64,000 nt of DNA, from contig QAOA01002779.1 in the NCBI GenBank assembly GCA_003255065.1, forward strand, positions 130,973 through 194,972, written 5' to 3'. Position numbers and translations under genes: made by a program. Shown one piece after another: positions 12,099 through 23,752 of this stretch. Origin of the DNA: Cercis canadensis (taxonomy: Eukaryota; Streptophyta; Magnoliopsida; Fabales; Fabaceae). Each line of letters opens with the position of its first letter. Positions within the stretch are counted from its first letter, which is position 1. The notes beneath the pieces are model-generated. The model ran no database searches, was not told where the DNA came from, and saw only the letters and a program-made list of their open reading frames with translations.

Positions 12099-12202
12099 TT
12101 AGTTTTTAGGACCAATGTCCTTCAGGGCACAGATCTGCTCTTCTCCCATTGCAGACATGATGGTAACCACAAGATCTTTTCCGTTATCAAATCCATCTTA
12201 AT
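12099..12202 (-). pseudogene. eIF5A C-terminal exon fragment
   Basis: On the minus strand, DGFDNGKDLVVTIMSAMGEE followed by QICALKDIGPKN and a stop (12099-12101) matches the last residues of plant translation factor eIF5A, whose usual end is ALKDIGPK. An acceptor-like tttag precedes it at about 12203. The expected IKDGF codons lack one G, a 1-bp deletion. The hypusine-bearing N domain is absent. This is a fourth unrelated gene piece in the PIF-like element. Confidence 0.75.
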
Positions 12203-13831
12203 CTAAACAGAGAAATACACTAAATTAATCAACGGGCACAAATAAGCAACATAATACCTTCACTAAAATTAAAACACATCCAGCAAAGAAAGCAGCTTTC
12301 AAATAACAAGATACATGGGCAAGCAGATTATCATTAATGGGAAGCATAACATAAACTAAAAATACATGGTCAGTAGCAAAGTGTAGGACAGATTTTTCTC
12401 GCAGCACTGAGTACCTTTTTCCAGTAAGTTATAGTATTTTTCAATGGGTATATTGCAGATTAGATGAATAAGAATTTTCCTAAAATGTGGGGAGAGAAAT
12501 GAAAGGTGAGGGAATTTAGCTAACAGAGAATGATTTGTTTGCTTATCTATTGTTAGGTTTATGCCTAACTTTGATTTTAAAAAATTGATGGAGTGAAGGA
12601 ATTTACATTGTTCACATCATCCTATCCTTCTGGGATTCATCTGTGCTATTGCTATACAAAAGCCTAGTGGTTTAAAGACACAATCTTCCTAAAATCCCCC
12701 AAAGAATTGAAAAACACTCTATGGGTGAGCTAATATTGTGTAACTGGTTACCTATGTGGGGGTTGCTTTGTGTGCGTGCTTGTGGCCTTTTAGAAGGTTA
12801 CCTATGAGGAATTTCAACAAACACCCTATAGCCACGGATGCTCAGTATACTCAAGCATGACACAGACCTGAAGGTGGGCGCCGAGTTGAAAGTTAAGTTA
12901 GATGGTGGCAAGGTAATGTAATACATTATAGAAAGCACCCAACCAAGTTTCAACATGTTTAGCAAGTAATAGAAACAGCATGTTTCAAAATTATCCAATA
13001 AGCCAGCACTGTTCTGGAAGCAGTGAACAAACCACTTGTCCAGTGAGTGGGAAAAGCTCACCATCAATACCACAACCATTATGCAAGAAGCATTTTTTTG
13101 GAGAAAGGAAATCAGATTCCCAACACTAAACTACTTGAAAATCCATGGTAATTTCACCAAGCTAAAAAAAACAAAAAATGGAAGAATGCAAAAGACATTG
13201 AGAAGAACAACTATCGTAAAAACAAAATGGTGTTCATCTCCTGTCTATTTTATTTGATTCCACCGAATGAGCCATGACTTCAACAAACCCAAACCATGCC
13301 AACTTTATTCTTACTCAGTACACCAGAAACAAAAAATCAATTTTTTGGAAGACCTAAACAGGAAGAGGCAAAATTTGTGGAAGAGAAGCATTTTTCAGCA
13401 CTAAAATCTTCCCAAAAATGCAGATTCTTACTAGCTAGAAAGCAGACAAAGTGAAGGAGAATCAAAAAAGAAGAAGAAGATTCTTACCGGCTAGACGGGA
13501 GACGTAGATCGTTGGGGAGAAGATGCAGCTACAGAGGGAAAACACAATGAAAGGGTTTCAAGCGTGAATGAGGAATGCTTCGACTGTGTACAAGTATCAG
13601 GGGGTAATTGAGTAAATTTACATACCAAAATTTTCCCATTCCCTCCGGAATATAACTTACCCACCTGTGAGGGTGGGAATAGAATTTTCAAGTTTTGTGT
13701 ACAAGTCTTCATGCCCGGGTATGTAACTTTTCTGGGAATAATTTTTTAAATCTTGCACCAATCATGGGTAACTTACTTTCCCATCTTACTTTCCCAGCTA
13801 TCTTAAAACTTACCTCATACCAAACACCACC
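12203..13831. other. Right part of PIF-like element, no gene recognised
   Basis: Contains ORFs of up to 93 codons without family resemblance. From about 13600 to 13831 the sequence becomes the GGGAAT-rich subterminal region and terminal repeat that mirror 6043-6250. Confidence 0.45.
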
Positions 13832-16800
13832 TAAGAGTTGAGAAGCAAAGAAAGGTACATGTTCATATGTTGGGGAAGGTTGAAAACTCTGCAATGTTTG
13901 TGAAAGGACCTATGGGGAGAGGCTCTGGAGGTGGTAAAGGCAATTTCAAGAAGCAAAACAATGACAAGAAAAATGAAAGATGTGCACACTGCAACATCAA
14001 TGGTCACACTAAGGATTCCTGCTTCAAGTTACATGGTTACCTTGATTGGTATAAGGAATTAAAAGATTAACGTACCAAGCAAGCTAAAGGAGGCAAATTC
14101 ATGGCACACCTAGCGGATACTCCTTTAGATATCAGTGCAGACCTTGCTAGTGACAACTTCAATGATCAACGAGCTTCTTTAGCAGAGATCATTCAACAGG
14201 AATTCTCAAAGTTAATGAAGGGACAAGCAGGTTTTGAAGGTCATCATGTTAACTTCCCAAATATTGAAGATTTTGCAGGTAATTCCTCACACAAAGCCTT
14301 TAATTTTGCTCTCCATTCTGCAAGTAATATAGATCTTGGTACTTGGATAGTAGACACAGGAGCTTCCAATCACATGTGCATTAACTTTGATCTACTTCAT
14401 CATAAAAAACCAGTACAACATCTTACACCTGTTTACTTACCTGATGGGATAACTAAGCTAGTTCATCAAATAGGAGATGTTACCCTCAGTCCTACCTTAA
14501 CCTTAACCTTAACAGATGCTCTCTATATACCATGCTTCAAGTTCAACTTACTTTTCGTTCGAAAACTCTCTCACACAGCTAAAATTCGGTTTGTGTTTTA
14601 TCCTGATAAATGCCTTTTGCAGGACCCACAGACTGAAGCTATCTTTGCAGTTGGGAAAGTCATTGGGAATCTCTACATATTAGATAAATCATCATTCCTT
14701 GTTTCTACTACTTCTTTTCCTTGTAATAAACAACATACTTTCATACAAACCCTTCGCAATCCAGTTTGTAATTCCATTACTCTTCCTTGTACTCTTGATC
14801 ATAATCAAAATAAGATTCCCACACTTTTATGGCATAACAGATTTGGTCATGCTTCCTTGAAGACTTTACAGCATCTTCCTTTCTTAACTGATATAAATAC
14901 TACATTACCTACTCCTTGTGATATTTGCCACAGATCAAAGCAGCACAGACTACCTTTTCCCCTTAGCACTACCAAATCAGATCAAGTTTTTAACCTCCTA
15001 CACATAGACCTATGGGGCCCTTACAGTAGAGCATCTATCATAGGGGCTCATTACATGCTTACTGTGGTAAATGACTACAGTAGAGCCACTTGGGTCTTTT
15101 TACTCAGACATAAACATCAAACTCTTGAAACTCTTAAAACATTTTTCAAAATGATACTCACTTAGTTTCAAAAACACATTAGGTGCATTCGAACAGATAA
15201 TGGGACTGAATTTACCAGCAATGAGTGTCAAACCTTCTTGTCTAACCAAGGCATTCTTCATCATAAGAGTTGTGTCTATACACCTCAGCAAAATGACATT
15301 GTAGAAAGAAAGCATAGGCATCTTCTACAACTTGCTCGAGCCCTCATGTTCCAAGCCAACTTACCTCTAAAATTTTGGGGCCACTCTCTTTTAATGGCTG
15401 CCTACCTCATAAACAGATTGCCTACCCAATTTTTAGACTGGAAAACTCCTTATGAGTTACTCAATCAAACCAAACCAGATTACAACCTTCTCAAAGTTTT
15501 TGGTTGCCTTTGTTATGCAACAAATACTCAACCACACAAAGGAAAGTTTGACACTAGAGCATTTAAATGCATTTTTCTTGGCTTTATCACTGGACAGAAA
15601 GCTTATAGGGTTTATGACTTAACATCTCATCAAATTTACACCTCTTGTGATGTTATTTTTCATGAGAATGTATTTCCTTTTGCTACTATTCCCCTCACCA
15701 CGAATGACTTCTGTCTTCCTATACCACCTATTGATTTACCTGCTTCTGCTTCTCTTCCTTTCACACCTCATACTTCCACTAATCTTACTGCTCCTGAGGT
15801 TCCCTCTCCCTCTAATGACTTTCCCACTGCGGTCATCTTAGATATTCTTGATTACACACTAGAAATTCCCACAAATATACCAGCACCTTCAGCTTCCTTA
15901 CCAGACCATCTTCCTTCACCTTCTCCACCACATCAAACCTCTCCTTCTCTCCCACCTGTTCCTATCCCTTCTACCTTACGACATAGTTCTAGACTTAAGA
16001 TGAAACCTGCTTGGATGTCAAATTTTTTCTCCAATGTTTTTCTTCCCTCAGACCTGCCTACTCTTCACACCTCACCTGCACACATCTCTCCTGGTTTTAC
16101 CGGTTATACCCCACCTACTTTCCCTTACCATCACTCACCTATTTTCACTGATTCCTACATGTCTTTTCTTGCAAATGTGTCTTCTATTCCTGAACCTAGT
16201 TCTTATTATCATGCAAGCAAAAATGACAAATGGCTTGAGGCCATGGATAAAGAATTACAAGCTCTTGAATCCAATCATACTTGGGAATTAGTTCCTTTGC
16301 CTCCTGGTAAAAAGGCTATTGGCTCAAAATGGGTTTATAAGATCAAGTACCTGCCTGATGGGACTATTGACAGATACAAGGCACGCCTAATTGCCAAAGG
16401 GTATCATCAAATTGAGGGGATTCATTACAAGGACAACTTCTCACCTGTTGCAAAGTTAGTTACTGTGAGACTGTTTCTGAGTATTGTGACTGCCAAACAG
16501 TGGGGACTTCACCAACTTGACATTAATAATGCCTTTCTCCATGGTTATTTGGATGAAGAAGTATTCATGCACCCTCCTCAAGGTTATACCAAAGCAAAAC
16601 CTCATGAGGTATGTTTGCTAAAACGTTCCCTCTAAGGCTTGAAGCAGGCCTCTAGGCAATGGAACTTAGAATTTTCTGCTAAACTTCAAGCTTATGGGTT
16701 TACTCAAAGTCCTCATGATCACTGCCTCTTCACAATGCATACCTCCACTTCTTTCTTGGCTCTGTTGGTGTATGTTGATGACGTTTTGGTCACTGGGACT

Positions 16801-17733
16801 CATGACCATGACATTATCCAAGTTAAACAATTTCTGCATAATTCCTTTACTATTAAGGATTTAGGGGATGCTCATTATTTTTTGGGTCTTGAAATTGCAC
16901 GAGGAGCAAAAGGGACTTGTGTTACACAACGTAAGTATATCTTGGACATCTTAAGAGATGTTGGTTTGCTTGGTGCCAAACCCACTGCTACTCCTTTACC
17001 AAAAGGTCAGAATTTTTCCTCTATTGGTGCTCCTTTACTTGAGCCAGAAAGATATCGCAAACTTGTTGGTCGCCTCCTATATCTCAATTTAACCAGGTCT
17101 GATATCATTCATGCCGTGCACCAATTGAGACAATATATGCATATTCCTACTCAAGCTCACTGGAATGGTTCTATCCATGTGCTTAAGTACCTTAAAAGCA
17201 CACCTTCTCGTGGCTTATTCTTTGATTCTGCTTTTGGTTTCAATCTTACAGCCTACTGTGATGCTGACTGGGCAGCATGCAAGGAGACCAGGAGATCTAT
17301 TACTGGTTATTGCATCTTTCTTGGCTCTTCACTCATTTCTTGGAAGACCAAGAAACAGAATACTGTTAGCTGGTCTTCAGCAGAGGCAGAATATCGTAGT
17401 TTAGCTACTACAGTTTGTGAATTGCTCTGGATCACCTACATCCTCCAAGATTTACATATCCCTTTTCAATTGCCTATTCCTCTGTGGTGTGACAATTTGG
17501 CTGCTTTGCACATTGCTGCCAATCCCGTCTTCCATGAGCGCACCAAGCACCTTGAAATCAATTGTCACTTAGTACGGGATAAATATAAAGCAGATTTTGT
17601 TCTTCCTCAGCACATTTCCTCCAAAGCCCAGCTCGCTGATGTTTTCACCAAAAACCTTGCTGGTCCTCAGTTCAACCTTCTTCTGTCCAAGTTGGGATTG
17701 GTTGATTTCCACCATTCCCAATCTCCAACTTGA
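13832..17733 (+). mobile_element. Ty1/copia gag C-terminus and pol (split element A)
   Basis: Opens with RVEKQRKVHVHMLGKVENSA, the direct continuation of the gag cut at 4511. In order: zinc knuckle CAHCNINGHTKDSCFKLHG (13981-14037), protease DTGAS (about 14353), integrase zinc-binding H-H-C-C (WHNRFGH...CDICHRSK, 14830-14940), integrase core (HIDLWGPY, RTDNGTEF, YTPQQND), reverse transcriptase (YKARLIAKGYHQIEGIHYKD, QLDINNAFLHG, YVDDVLVTG about 16770) and RNase H (YCDADWA, TKHLEINCH, LADVFTKNLAG). Three single in-frame stops interrupt it: TAA 14068, TAG 15163 and TAA 16633. The copy is therefore inactive, although otherwise collinear. A polypurine tract (GAGGGGGGGA) precedes the 3' LTR. Confidence 0.95.
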
Positions 17734-17741
17734 GGGGGGGA

Positions 17742-18079
17742 TGTACAGAATATTCTGAGTTAGTTAATTAGTTAGATTGTACAGTTTATTTATAACTAGA
17801 GTAGTTAGTTAGCCAGCTGTAATGTAGTTAGTATTAGTTGATTTACTTAACCTTAGTTAGCTGATATAGTTATATTCTGTTATCAGGAAGTTAGTCAAGG
17901 CTGAGTAGTATGCCTACGTGGCACTTTACTTTCATTTACCTTTCTGTATATATAGACATCTAGTGTAATGTATCAGTAGATGAGTTGAATATACAAGAAG
18001 TATTTTCTTCATTCTCTCTGGTTTGTTCTTCTTCTTCCTGCGTGTTTGCTGTTGATCATCCTTTCTAAGGATTCTCACA
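17742..18079 (+). repeat. 3' LTR of copia element A
   Basis: 338 bp, TGTACAG...CTCACA, about 97% like the LTR at 5286-5623. It is followed by GTCAT (18080-18084), the same 5-bp target duplication found outside the 5' LTR in inverse orientation. The downstream flank enters the TFB2 gene remnant. Confidence 0.95.
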
Positions 18080-18117
18080 GTCATTATCTTTGGCTCTCTC
18101 GGTTATATGTTTCTTTT

Positions 18118-18183
18118 CCTTGTTTGGAAGATTATCAGAGAATATTTATCTAATTCAGAGGTATTGAATAGTGATTGCTAGGC

Positions 18184-18220
<37 letters not shown>

Positions 18221-18957
18221 NTTTTTTTTTTTTATGGCTCATCATCTACTTTCAACTTTCAAGTATTATTGGTGGCAAGTGATTGCTGCGCTACTTTTTT
18301 TTTTGTCCTGACATTTTTGAAAATTTTCTTTTACCTTCACTTAATCCTCTATGTTTGGTACAAGAGCAGGGTGTTGATGCATCTGATTTGATCTCATTCT
18401 TGCTGGAGCTTAGTTTTCATGTCACAGGGGAGGTAAGACTAATTTTTGTTTCCCGGTGAGAATCAGCTGCATGATAATTTGCATTATGGTATACTACATT
18501 TCTTGCTAATGCATTTGTCAGACTTTTTTTTTGTTTTTGTATAGTTATGTATCACTAAAACTGTAATTTATACTTGATTTATATGTAATTTGATGCAACA
18601 TTGACCTTATGCTTCATGCTTTCTATCCATCAGGCATATAATGTAAACACATTGACTGATTTACAGAGGAGTGTCATTAAGGACCTTGCAGACCTTGGAC
18701 AGAGGAGTGTCATTAAGGACCTTGCAGACCTTGGACTAGTCAAACTTCAACAGGTTATAAACTTATAATATTCTGTGCTATTTTGGGTAGACAGTGTGAT
18801 GAGTTTCTTATCTGATGTTGCCTCTATATATTCATTCAATAACATCTGCTTTTTTTTTTTTTTCTTCTTCTTTTGGATTCCAACTCTACAGGGCAGGAAA
18901 GAGAGTTGGTTTATACCTACTAAATTGGCTACTAATCTTTCCGCAATATTTATTTAA
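18118..18957 (+). pseudogene. TFB2: TFIIH subunit p52/TFB2, truncated
   Basis: Exons: about 18118-18160 (VWKIIREYLSNSE, donor gt), 18367-18432 (QGVDASDLISFLLELSFHVT plus GE), 18634-18753 (AYNVNTLTDLQRSVIKDLAD...LVKLQQ) and 18892-18957 (GRKESWFIPTKLATNLS then a stop). These match the middle of plant TFB2, which anchors XPB in TFIIH for transcription start and nucleotide-excision repair. The third exon carries a perfect 36-bp in-frame duplication (18664-18699 and 18700-18735). After ATNLS the frame reads IFI and stops, and the C-terminal exons were not found. Upstream exons are also missing: the copia element sits just before the first visible exon. Confidence 0.8.
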
Positions 18958-19071
18958 AATCACCATTCATTAGTTTAGCTAATATTTTATTTATACCTAC
19001 TAAATTGGCTACTAATCTTCAACAGGTCTTGAAACTTAAAATCACCATTCATTAGTTTAGCTAATATTTTA
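18910..19071 (+). repeat. Imperfect tandem duplication of TFB2 exon end
   Basis: About 80 bp covering TTTATACCTACTAAATTGGC to TTAGCTAATATTTTA occur twice (18910-18988, 18989-19071). The second copy has a CTTCAACAGG insertion. This is a local duplication that probably happened after the gene had decayed. Confidence 0.7.
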
Positions 19072-20308
19072 TAATGTGTACTTATGCATCCAGATGGCTC
19101 TTGGGGAATGGTCTATAGGTTGTTACTTTTCTCGTTATTGATTTTGTTCTAATTAAGGTGAGATATTTTTTCTAGAATATGTGTATATATAGGGATTTCT
19201 GTTGTATGGCTTGAGGAGACTTGGTTCCTTCATCACTGGCATTCCATACTTCAAAATGATAGAGTCTTCAATGGACTCACTCTCTGATATATTTCTCTGT
19301 TTCTGTTCTCTTACCTGCTTATTTACCTACAAAGAATATTAATATCTTTCTTTCAAAAAGGACACTATTGCTTCTATATGAAATATTACTAGTAGTAGTT
19401 GGTGGGTCATTAAGAAGTTAATGATTGTCTGTAATCCATTGCATGATAACAATTAACAAGTGCTTTGTCATCATACATGGGCTTGCTTTTTTATGTGTAA
19501 TCCCTTAAAAGTTTAATTTGTGTTGTCTTTCAGTTTACTTTGTTTTTTAAGATAAGCTTTGCAGTAACTTATAAGAAAGCTTGATATGTGGCGGTGTGAA
19601 ATACAATAGGAAAATCTTGCTCTTACACAATACTATGCAAAAACTATGTTGGCCTTTAATTGCTGGTTTTGCAATGTAAGTTTAAAGTCAAAAAAATGTA
19701 TTTTACAGAAGACAGCTTTTTAAAAGACATACTAAACCATAGTATATTGCAGTTGTCTCATCAAACTTAAGAATCAACGCCTTTTAGTCAGTATTTTTGA
19801 ATTCTATTTTAATTTGTCTTTTGATAGCATGTCCCCCGTATTCACCAATTGAGTGTAAGATCTTACATGGTCTAGGATTTAAAGAAAAGCCTAAATTAAC
19901 TCTTTAATGTATGATATTAGAGCTGGTTGCATGCTTATTTGATTTGATTTCATTGTTCTTTCTTTTTTAATTTTCAGAGAATATAACATCTTCTGAAAAT
20001 ATGTGTACTTAGATTAAATTGGTGTACTAGATGGAAGCTATAAAAGTGATCATGAGATTGACTTAAGTGAGGCACATGCATAGTTCAATTAAGATCCTTC
20101 TGAATTTAAGAAGAATAAATGAGCTAATGTTTGTGTAATTGACTTATGTGTTTGGTTTATGATTATGAGTAATAACTTGTGCATTTTACTTATTAGTTTG
20201 GTTTTGATGGTTTTGAGACTATGTATTTAAATCTTAAAGTTTGAGATGATGATTTTTAGACTATATATTTGAATCCATGTATTCTCTTTTGTAAATCTTT
20301 AAATTCAG
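19072..20308. other. AT-rich spacer
   Basis: No exon of TFB2 or other coding pattern was recognised in this 1.2-kb stretch. Confidence 0.45.
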
Positions 20309-20439
20309 AAAAAGCTTCGGTTAAACTAGTTGTAGAGGAGCAGGAGCAAGCCAAGAAAAAAGTGAACAAAAATGGATCCAAGAAGAAGGAAGAGAAGAAA
20401 TCAAGGGCTTCAGTTGGACCGGAGTCGATGGATATGTAA
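20309..20439 (+). pseudogene. Lys/Glu-rich last-exon-like fragment, unassigned
   Basis: After an acceptor-like aaattcag, an open frame encodes KASVKLVVEEQEQAKKKVNK and NGSKKKEEKKSRASVGPESM, ending DM and TAA (20437-20439). The composition fits the basic tail of a nuclear or nucleolar protein. I do not recognise the family, and no upstream exon was found. It could be a real terminal exon of a gene otherwise lost here. Confidence 0.3.
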
Positions 20440-20541
20440 TCTTCGGCTTTGTTTGGCATTTACAATGAACATAATTTTTTTTTGGGTTAGGCTATTAGTT
20501 TTAGAAAACATTAGACTGTTCAAATTTTTGAATGAAAATAC

Positions 20542-21407
20542 GGCACTTTGACTAAAATAATGCACTTGGAGAAATTTTTTACCAAAATAGTGTACTTTGA
20601 AACATATATACTGAAATAATGCACTTTTTTTAAATTGAAAAACAAAAAAAAAATATTTCTAAACCACGCGGGACCCACTAACATGCCGTGGGTCTGGCGG
20701 CACGTCCCAAAGGAACACGCTGGGGCTCGCACGGCGTGTCCGCTTTTCCAATCAACTCCTCCAGCAGACTTCGTCAAGTCCCCAGTCCGCACCTCCATCA
20801 ACAACAGTTATCCATTTCTGGAAAAAAATAAAGAGGGGAAAAAAAGAGAGAGGAGCTGCGCCGGGGGGGGGGGGGGCTTGTTTGCAAGTTTTTGTACACT
20901 CATTACTTTTTATTTTTTGAAGGAAGTGATTACAGGAGTAAAGCGACAAAACCACTCAGATTTTATTCTCTTCATCTGTGCTATTGCCATGGAACCACTC
21001 AGATTTTATTCTCTTCATCTGTGCTATTGCCATGGAATGAAGACTTTGGCTTGCTTCCAAATAATAATTTTGCATACGCGCCCCCTTTCTCTTTTTTTCC
21101 CCTTCTTTATTTTTTTTCCTAGAAATGGATAGTTGTTGTCGATGGAGGTGCAACTGGGGTCTTGAGGAAGTCTGCTGGAGGAGTCGATTGGAAAAGTGGA
21201 CACGCCGTGCGAGCCCCGGCGTACTCCTTTGGGACGTGCCGCCGGACCCACGGCGTGTCCAGTGGGTCCCGCGTGGTTTAGAAATGTTTTTTTTTTATTT
21301 TTTTTATTTTTCAATTTAAAAAAAGTGCATTATTTCGGTATATATGTTTTAAAGTACACTATTTTGGTAAAAAACTTCTCCAAGTGCATCATTTTAGTCA
21401 AAGTGCC
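20542..21407. mobile_element. Mutator-like MITE with long inverted repeats
   Basis: 866 bp with terminal inverted repeats of nearly 290 bp beginning GGCACTTTGACTAAAAT. It is flanked by a perfect 9-bp target duplication TGAAAATAC (20533-20541 and 21408-21416), the length used by Mutator-like transposases. The arms include a GC-rich block (CGGCGTGTCC) that stands out from the AT-rich surroundings. The centre holds a poly-G run (about 20864) and a perfect 43-bp tandem duplication (20950-20992, 20993-21035). No transposase. The arms could form a long hairpin if transcribed. Confidence 0.92.
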
Positions 21408-21416
21408 TGAAAATAC

Positions 21417-23285
21417 CTTGAAATTTTTAGATAGTGTTGATTGTGATCTTTTTATGTTTTCTAGTCACTGACTGTGGTAATTATATTATGCTAACTTATT
21501 GCTGAGCATAGCAATATAGTAGTATATATTGAAAAGTAAGCATAAGAAGCAAGACAAAAAATACGCAAATAATCACAAGATTTCATTTTTTTTCTTTTTT
21601 TTTTCACCACAATTAATGGTGGATATCAGTTAAAAAAATTCAAACTAGTAAATGTAATATTGACCAAAGTCAAATTATCCATGTAACTTCAGTTTTCAAA
21701 TGTATAAATCTAGTTTGTGCTGCATAATTATATATTTCATGCTTATCATAATCACCAATATAATAAAACAGAAACATTTGTTAATGATAGTTTATCTATA
21801 TGTTATGTTTCTAATATAGTAAGCCAATAACCACTTTGATTATAAGAAATGATACTTTAAAATAATAATTATTTAACAACAAAAAGTTAACTACTTAAAA
21901 TCAAAATATAATAATTATGGCACTGATATAAAATATTTTATTATTAAAAACTTTTTTTTATGAAAAATATAACAAAGTACTTATTTACATAAACACAATC
22001 TTTAATAAGTGTTAATTAATATCGTCTTCAGTAATTTTTACAATTATAAGTACTTATACATTTACATATTCAAATGCTTTATAAAAAGTTTACAAATTTT
22101 ATAAGCACTTTTTTGCGTATATATCCAAACTATAAATTACTTAATTTAAAAAGAACTTATAGTATAAAAACTTATCATGTAAGGCATTTTTATATAAACA
22201 CTTAAATAAATTATTTATCTAAACAGGACCTTAGTTTAGCCATTAATTTATTATTAATCATTCATTACTTTTTGAAACAATTTATCTTTTTTTAAAAATA
22301 AAACCCACTTAAACATTTCTTTTCGAGGGGAAAACACACACATAATAAATGGAGAAAAGAAATTTTTGAAAAAAGAAAAAGAGGACTCCTTCTTTGCCAA
22401 ACCATGCCTCCATTCTTTAGTCTCTGTACAAAGATTAACAAAGAACAATGGATAGAATGGGGGGCTTATAATGAATCTACTATTTAATTTTCTTTTTCCT
22501 TCTTTTCTCTAATCTCTCTCTCTCTTTATCTTTTGTAGATTTGGTCATGGTAGCGGCAGCACTGATGCGATGCCATGGCCAGCGGAGCAACCAAATAGTA
22601 GTGCCACCCGATTTATTCTCCCTTTTCCCCCGATTTAGCAATTCTAGCACACAACGCCAACCCAAATCTCTGGTTATCTTTTCTTGGGTCAATGCTAGCA
22701 ATGGAGAGGATAGCCTCATCGGAGGATTATGTGATCTATCTTACGAAGCTTCAATCTTGGTGGCTTCAGAGATAAGGATGAGGGGAGAGAGGGGAAACAA
22801 AAGGGAAAGAATCAGAGAACGAAGGGTGAGGATTGAGGAAGAACGGCTGAACGGGAAAATAGAACAGTCAATAACATTAGGGCTGATTTGTAATAAGTGA
22901 AAATTAATATGTCAATTTATATTAATTATTCTGATGCCTATACCCAAAAATGATGACGTTTTATTTGATGAAGTTGGACAATATTTATAAATTTTGAAAA
23001 TGTTCAGCCAAGTTTGTAATTATGAACACTTTCCCTGTTTCCCACTCCAACCGGTCTTTTAGCCTTTTGTCTGACACGGTCAATTATTTAAAAAACAATA
23101 AATCCCGCAAAAGCTGTAAAGACCAACAAACTCTAATTTTTTGTTTTTTGAATGTGGCTTTAAGGGGTATAGCATAACACCCCTTCAAACAATACATATG
23201 TTTTTTTTTTTCTTTTGCACTATTTTAATTATACAGTATATTATTTTAGTATAGTTGATATAATTTAAATTTTATTAAATTCATT
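21417..23285. other. AT-rich intergenic DNA
   Basis: Very AT-rich. 22080-22220 resembles part of 60220-60310 (ACTTAATTTAAAA, CTTATAGTATAA, ACTTAAATAAA motifs), so both may belong to one old MITE family. A 119-codon ORF at 22541-22900 shows no family resemblance and looks like chance. Confidence 0.4.
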
Positions 23286-23287
23286 TA

Positions 23288-23752
23288 AGATTTGTTTAGG
23301 AGTTAAAATTGAGGGAAAATGAGAAGAAATGAAAGGAGTAAATGTGTCAATTTCCTTATTTGGGAGTTCAAGATTAAAAAAGGAAAAGAAACTAATAGGT
23401 AATTTCAAATCCTTACATTTTTTTTTGCCTCACTTTTGTGTTTCCCCAATTTGGGGAGTTTGGAGAGAAAAAATAGTAGTTTATTATTATACCTCTATTT
23501 ATTTCTTCAAATTATTTTTCAAATACTATTTAGATAATATTATTAAATCTTATATTAAATATATTTACCTTATAAATAAATGATAAATTTGTAAAATTAT
23601 AAATTTTTATTTCTTTCATTTTCGTTATTTTCTTTTGTTTATTTTAATATCCAAACAAAGGAGGAAAATAACCCCTCTCTTTTCCTTCCCTTCCTTTTCC
23701 TCCATTTCCTCTCCTCTCCTTTCCCATCCAAAAAAACTCTCAAACAAACCGT
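23288..23752. repeat. MITE-like inverted repeat
   Basis: Left end GATTTGTTTAGGAGTT; the right end, read inversely, is GGTTTGTTTGAGAGTT. The interior next to the ends is GAGGGAAAA/GAGAAG-rich, mirrored by TTTCCTCTCCT on the right. No clear target duplication. A second, similar end starts at 23756 (GATTTGTTTGGGAGTTTG) and has a mirror partner near 28905-28925, so the hAT element may have landed in another copy. Confidence 0.4.

Larger units (their letters stand above)
6043..13831. mobile_element. PIF/Harbinger-like element carrying captured gene fragments
   Basis: The element starts GGTGGTGTTTGGTAT and ends with the inverse ATACCAAACACCACC pattern (one variable base). The terminal regions stay GGGAAT/GGGAAAG-rich for about 200 bp on each side. 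Such ends and a 3-bp TAA/TTA target are typical of PIF/Harbinger elements. TAA follows the right end (13832-13834); TTA precedes the left end (6040-6042). No transposase was found, so it would be non-autonomous. Inside lie fragments of TOM6, an AGO4-clade gene, a purine permease and eIF5A, with introns retained in AGO4. Alternatively, two separate MITEs happen to face each other around a cluster of pseudogenes. Confidence 0.6.

Noticed and set aside
4511..13831. Simple inversion of the whole 9.3-kb block as the preferred history
   Set aside because: It rejoins gag, but inverting only 4511-6042 also does so while giving the PIF-like element matching TAA flanks; kept as the second choice.
20635..21132. 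165-codon plus-strand ORF
   Set aside because: Lies within the inverted-repeat arms and internal duplication of the Mutator-like MITE; its repeated protein segment only reflects the 43-bp duplication.
22541..22900. 119-codon plus-strand ORF
   Set aside because: Biased Arg/Glu/Ser content, no family motif, no splice or promoter support; overlaps an ORF on the other strand.
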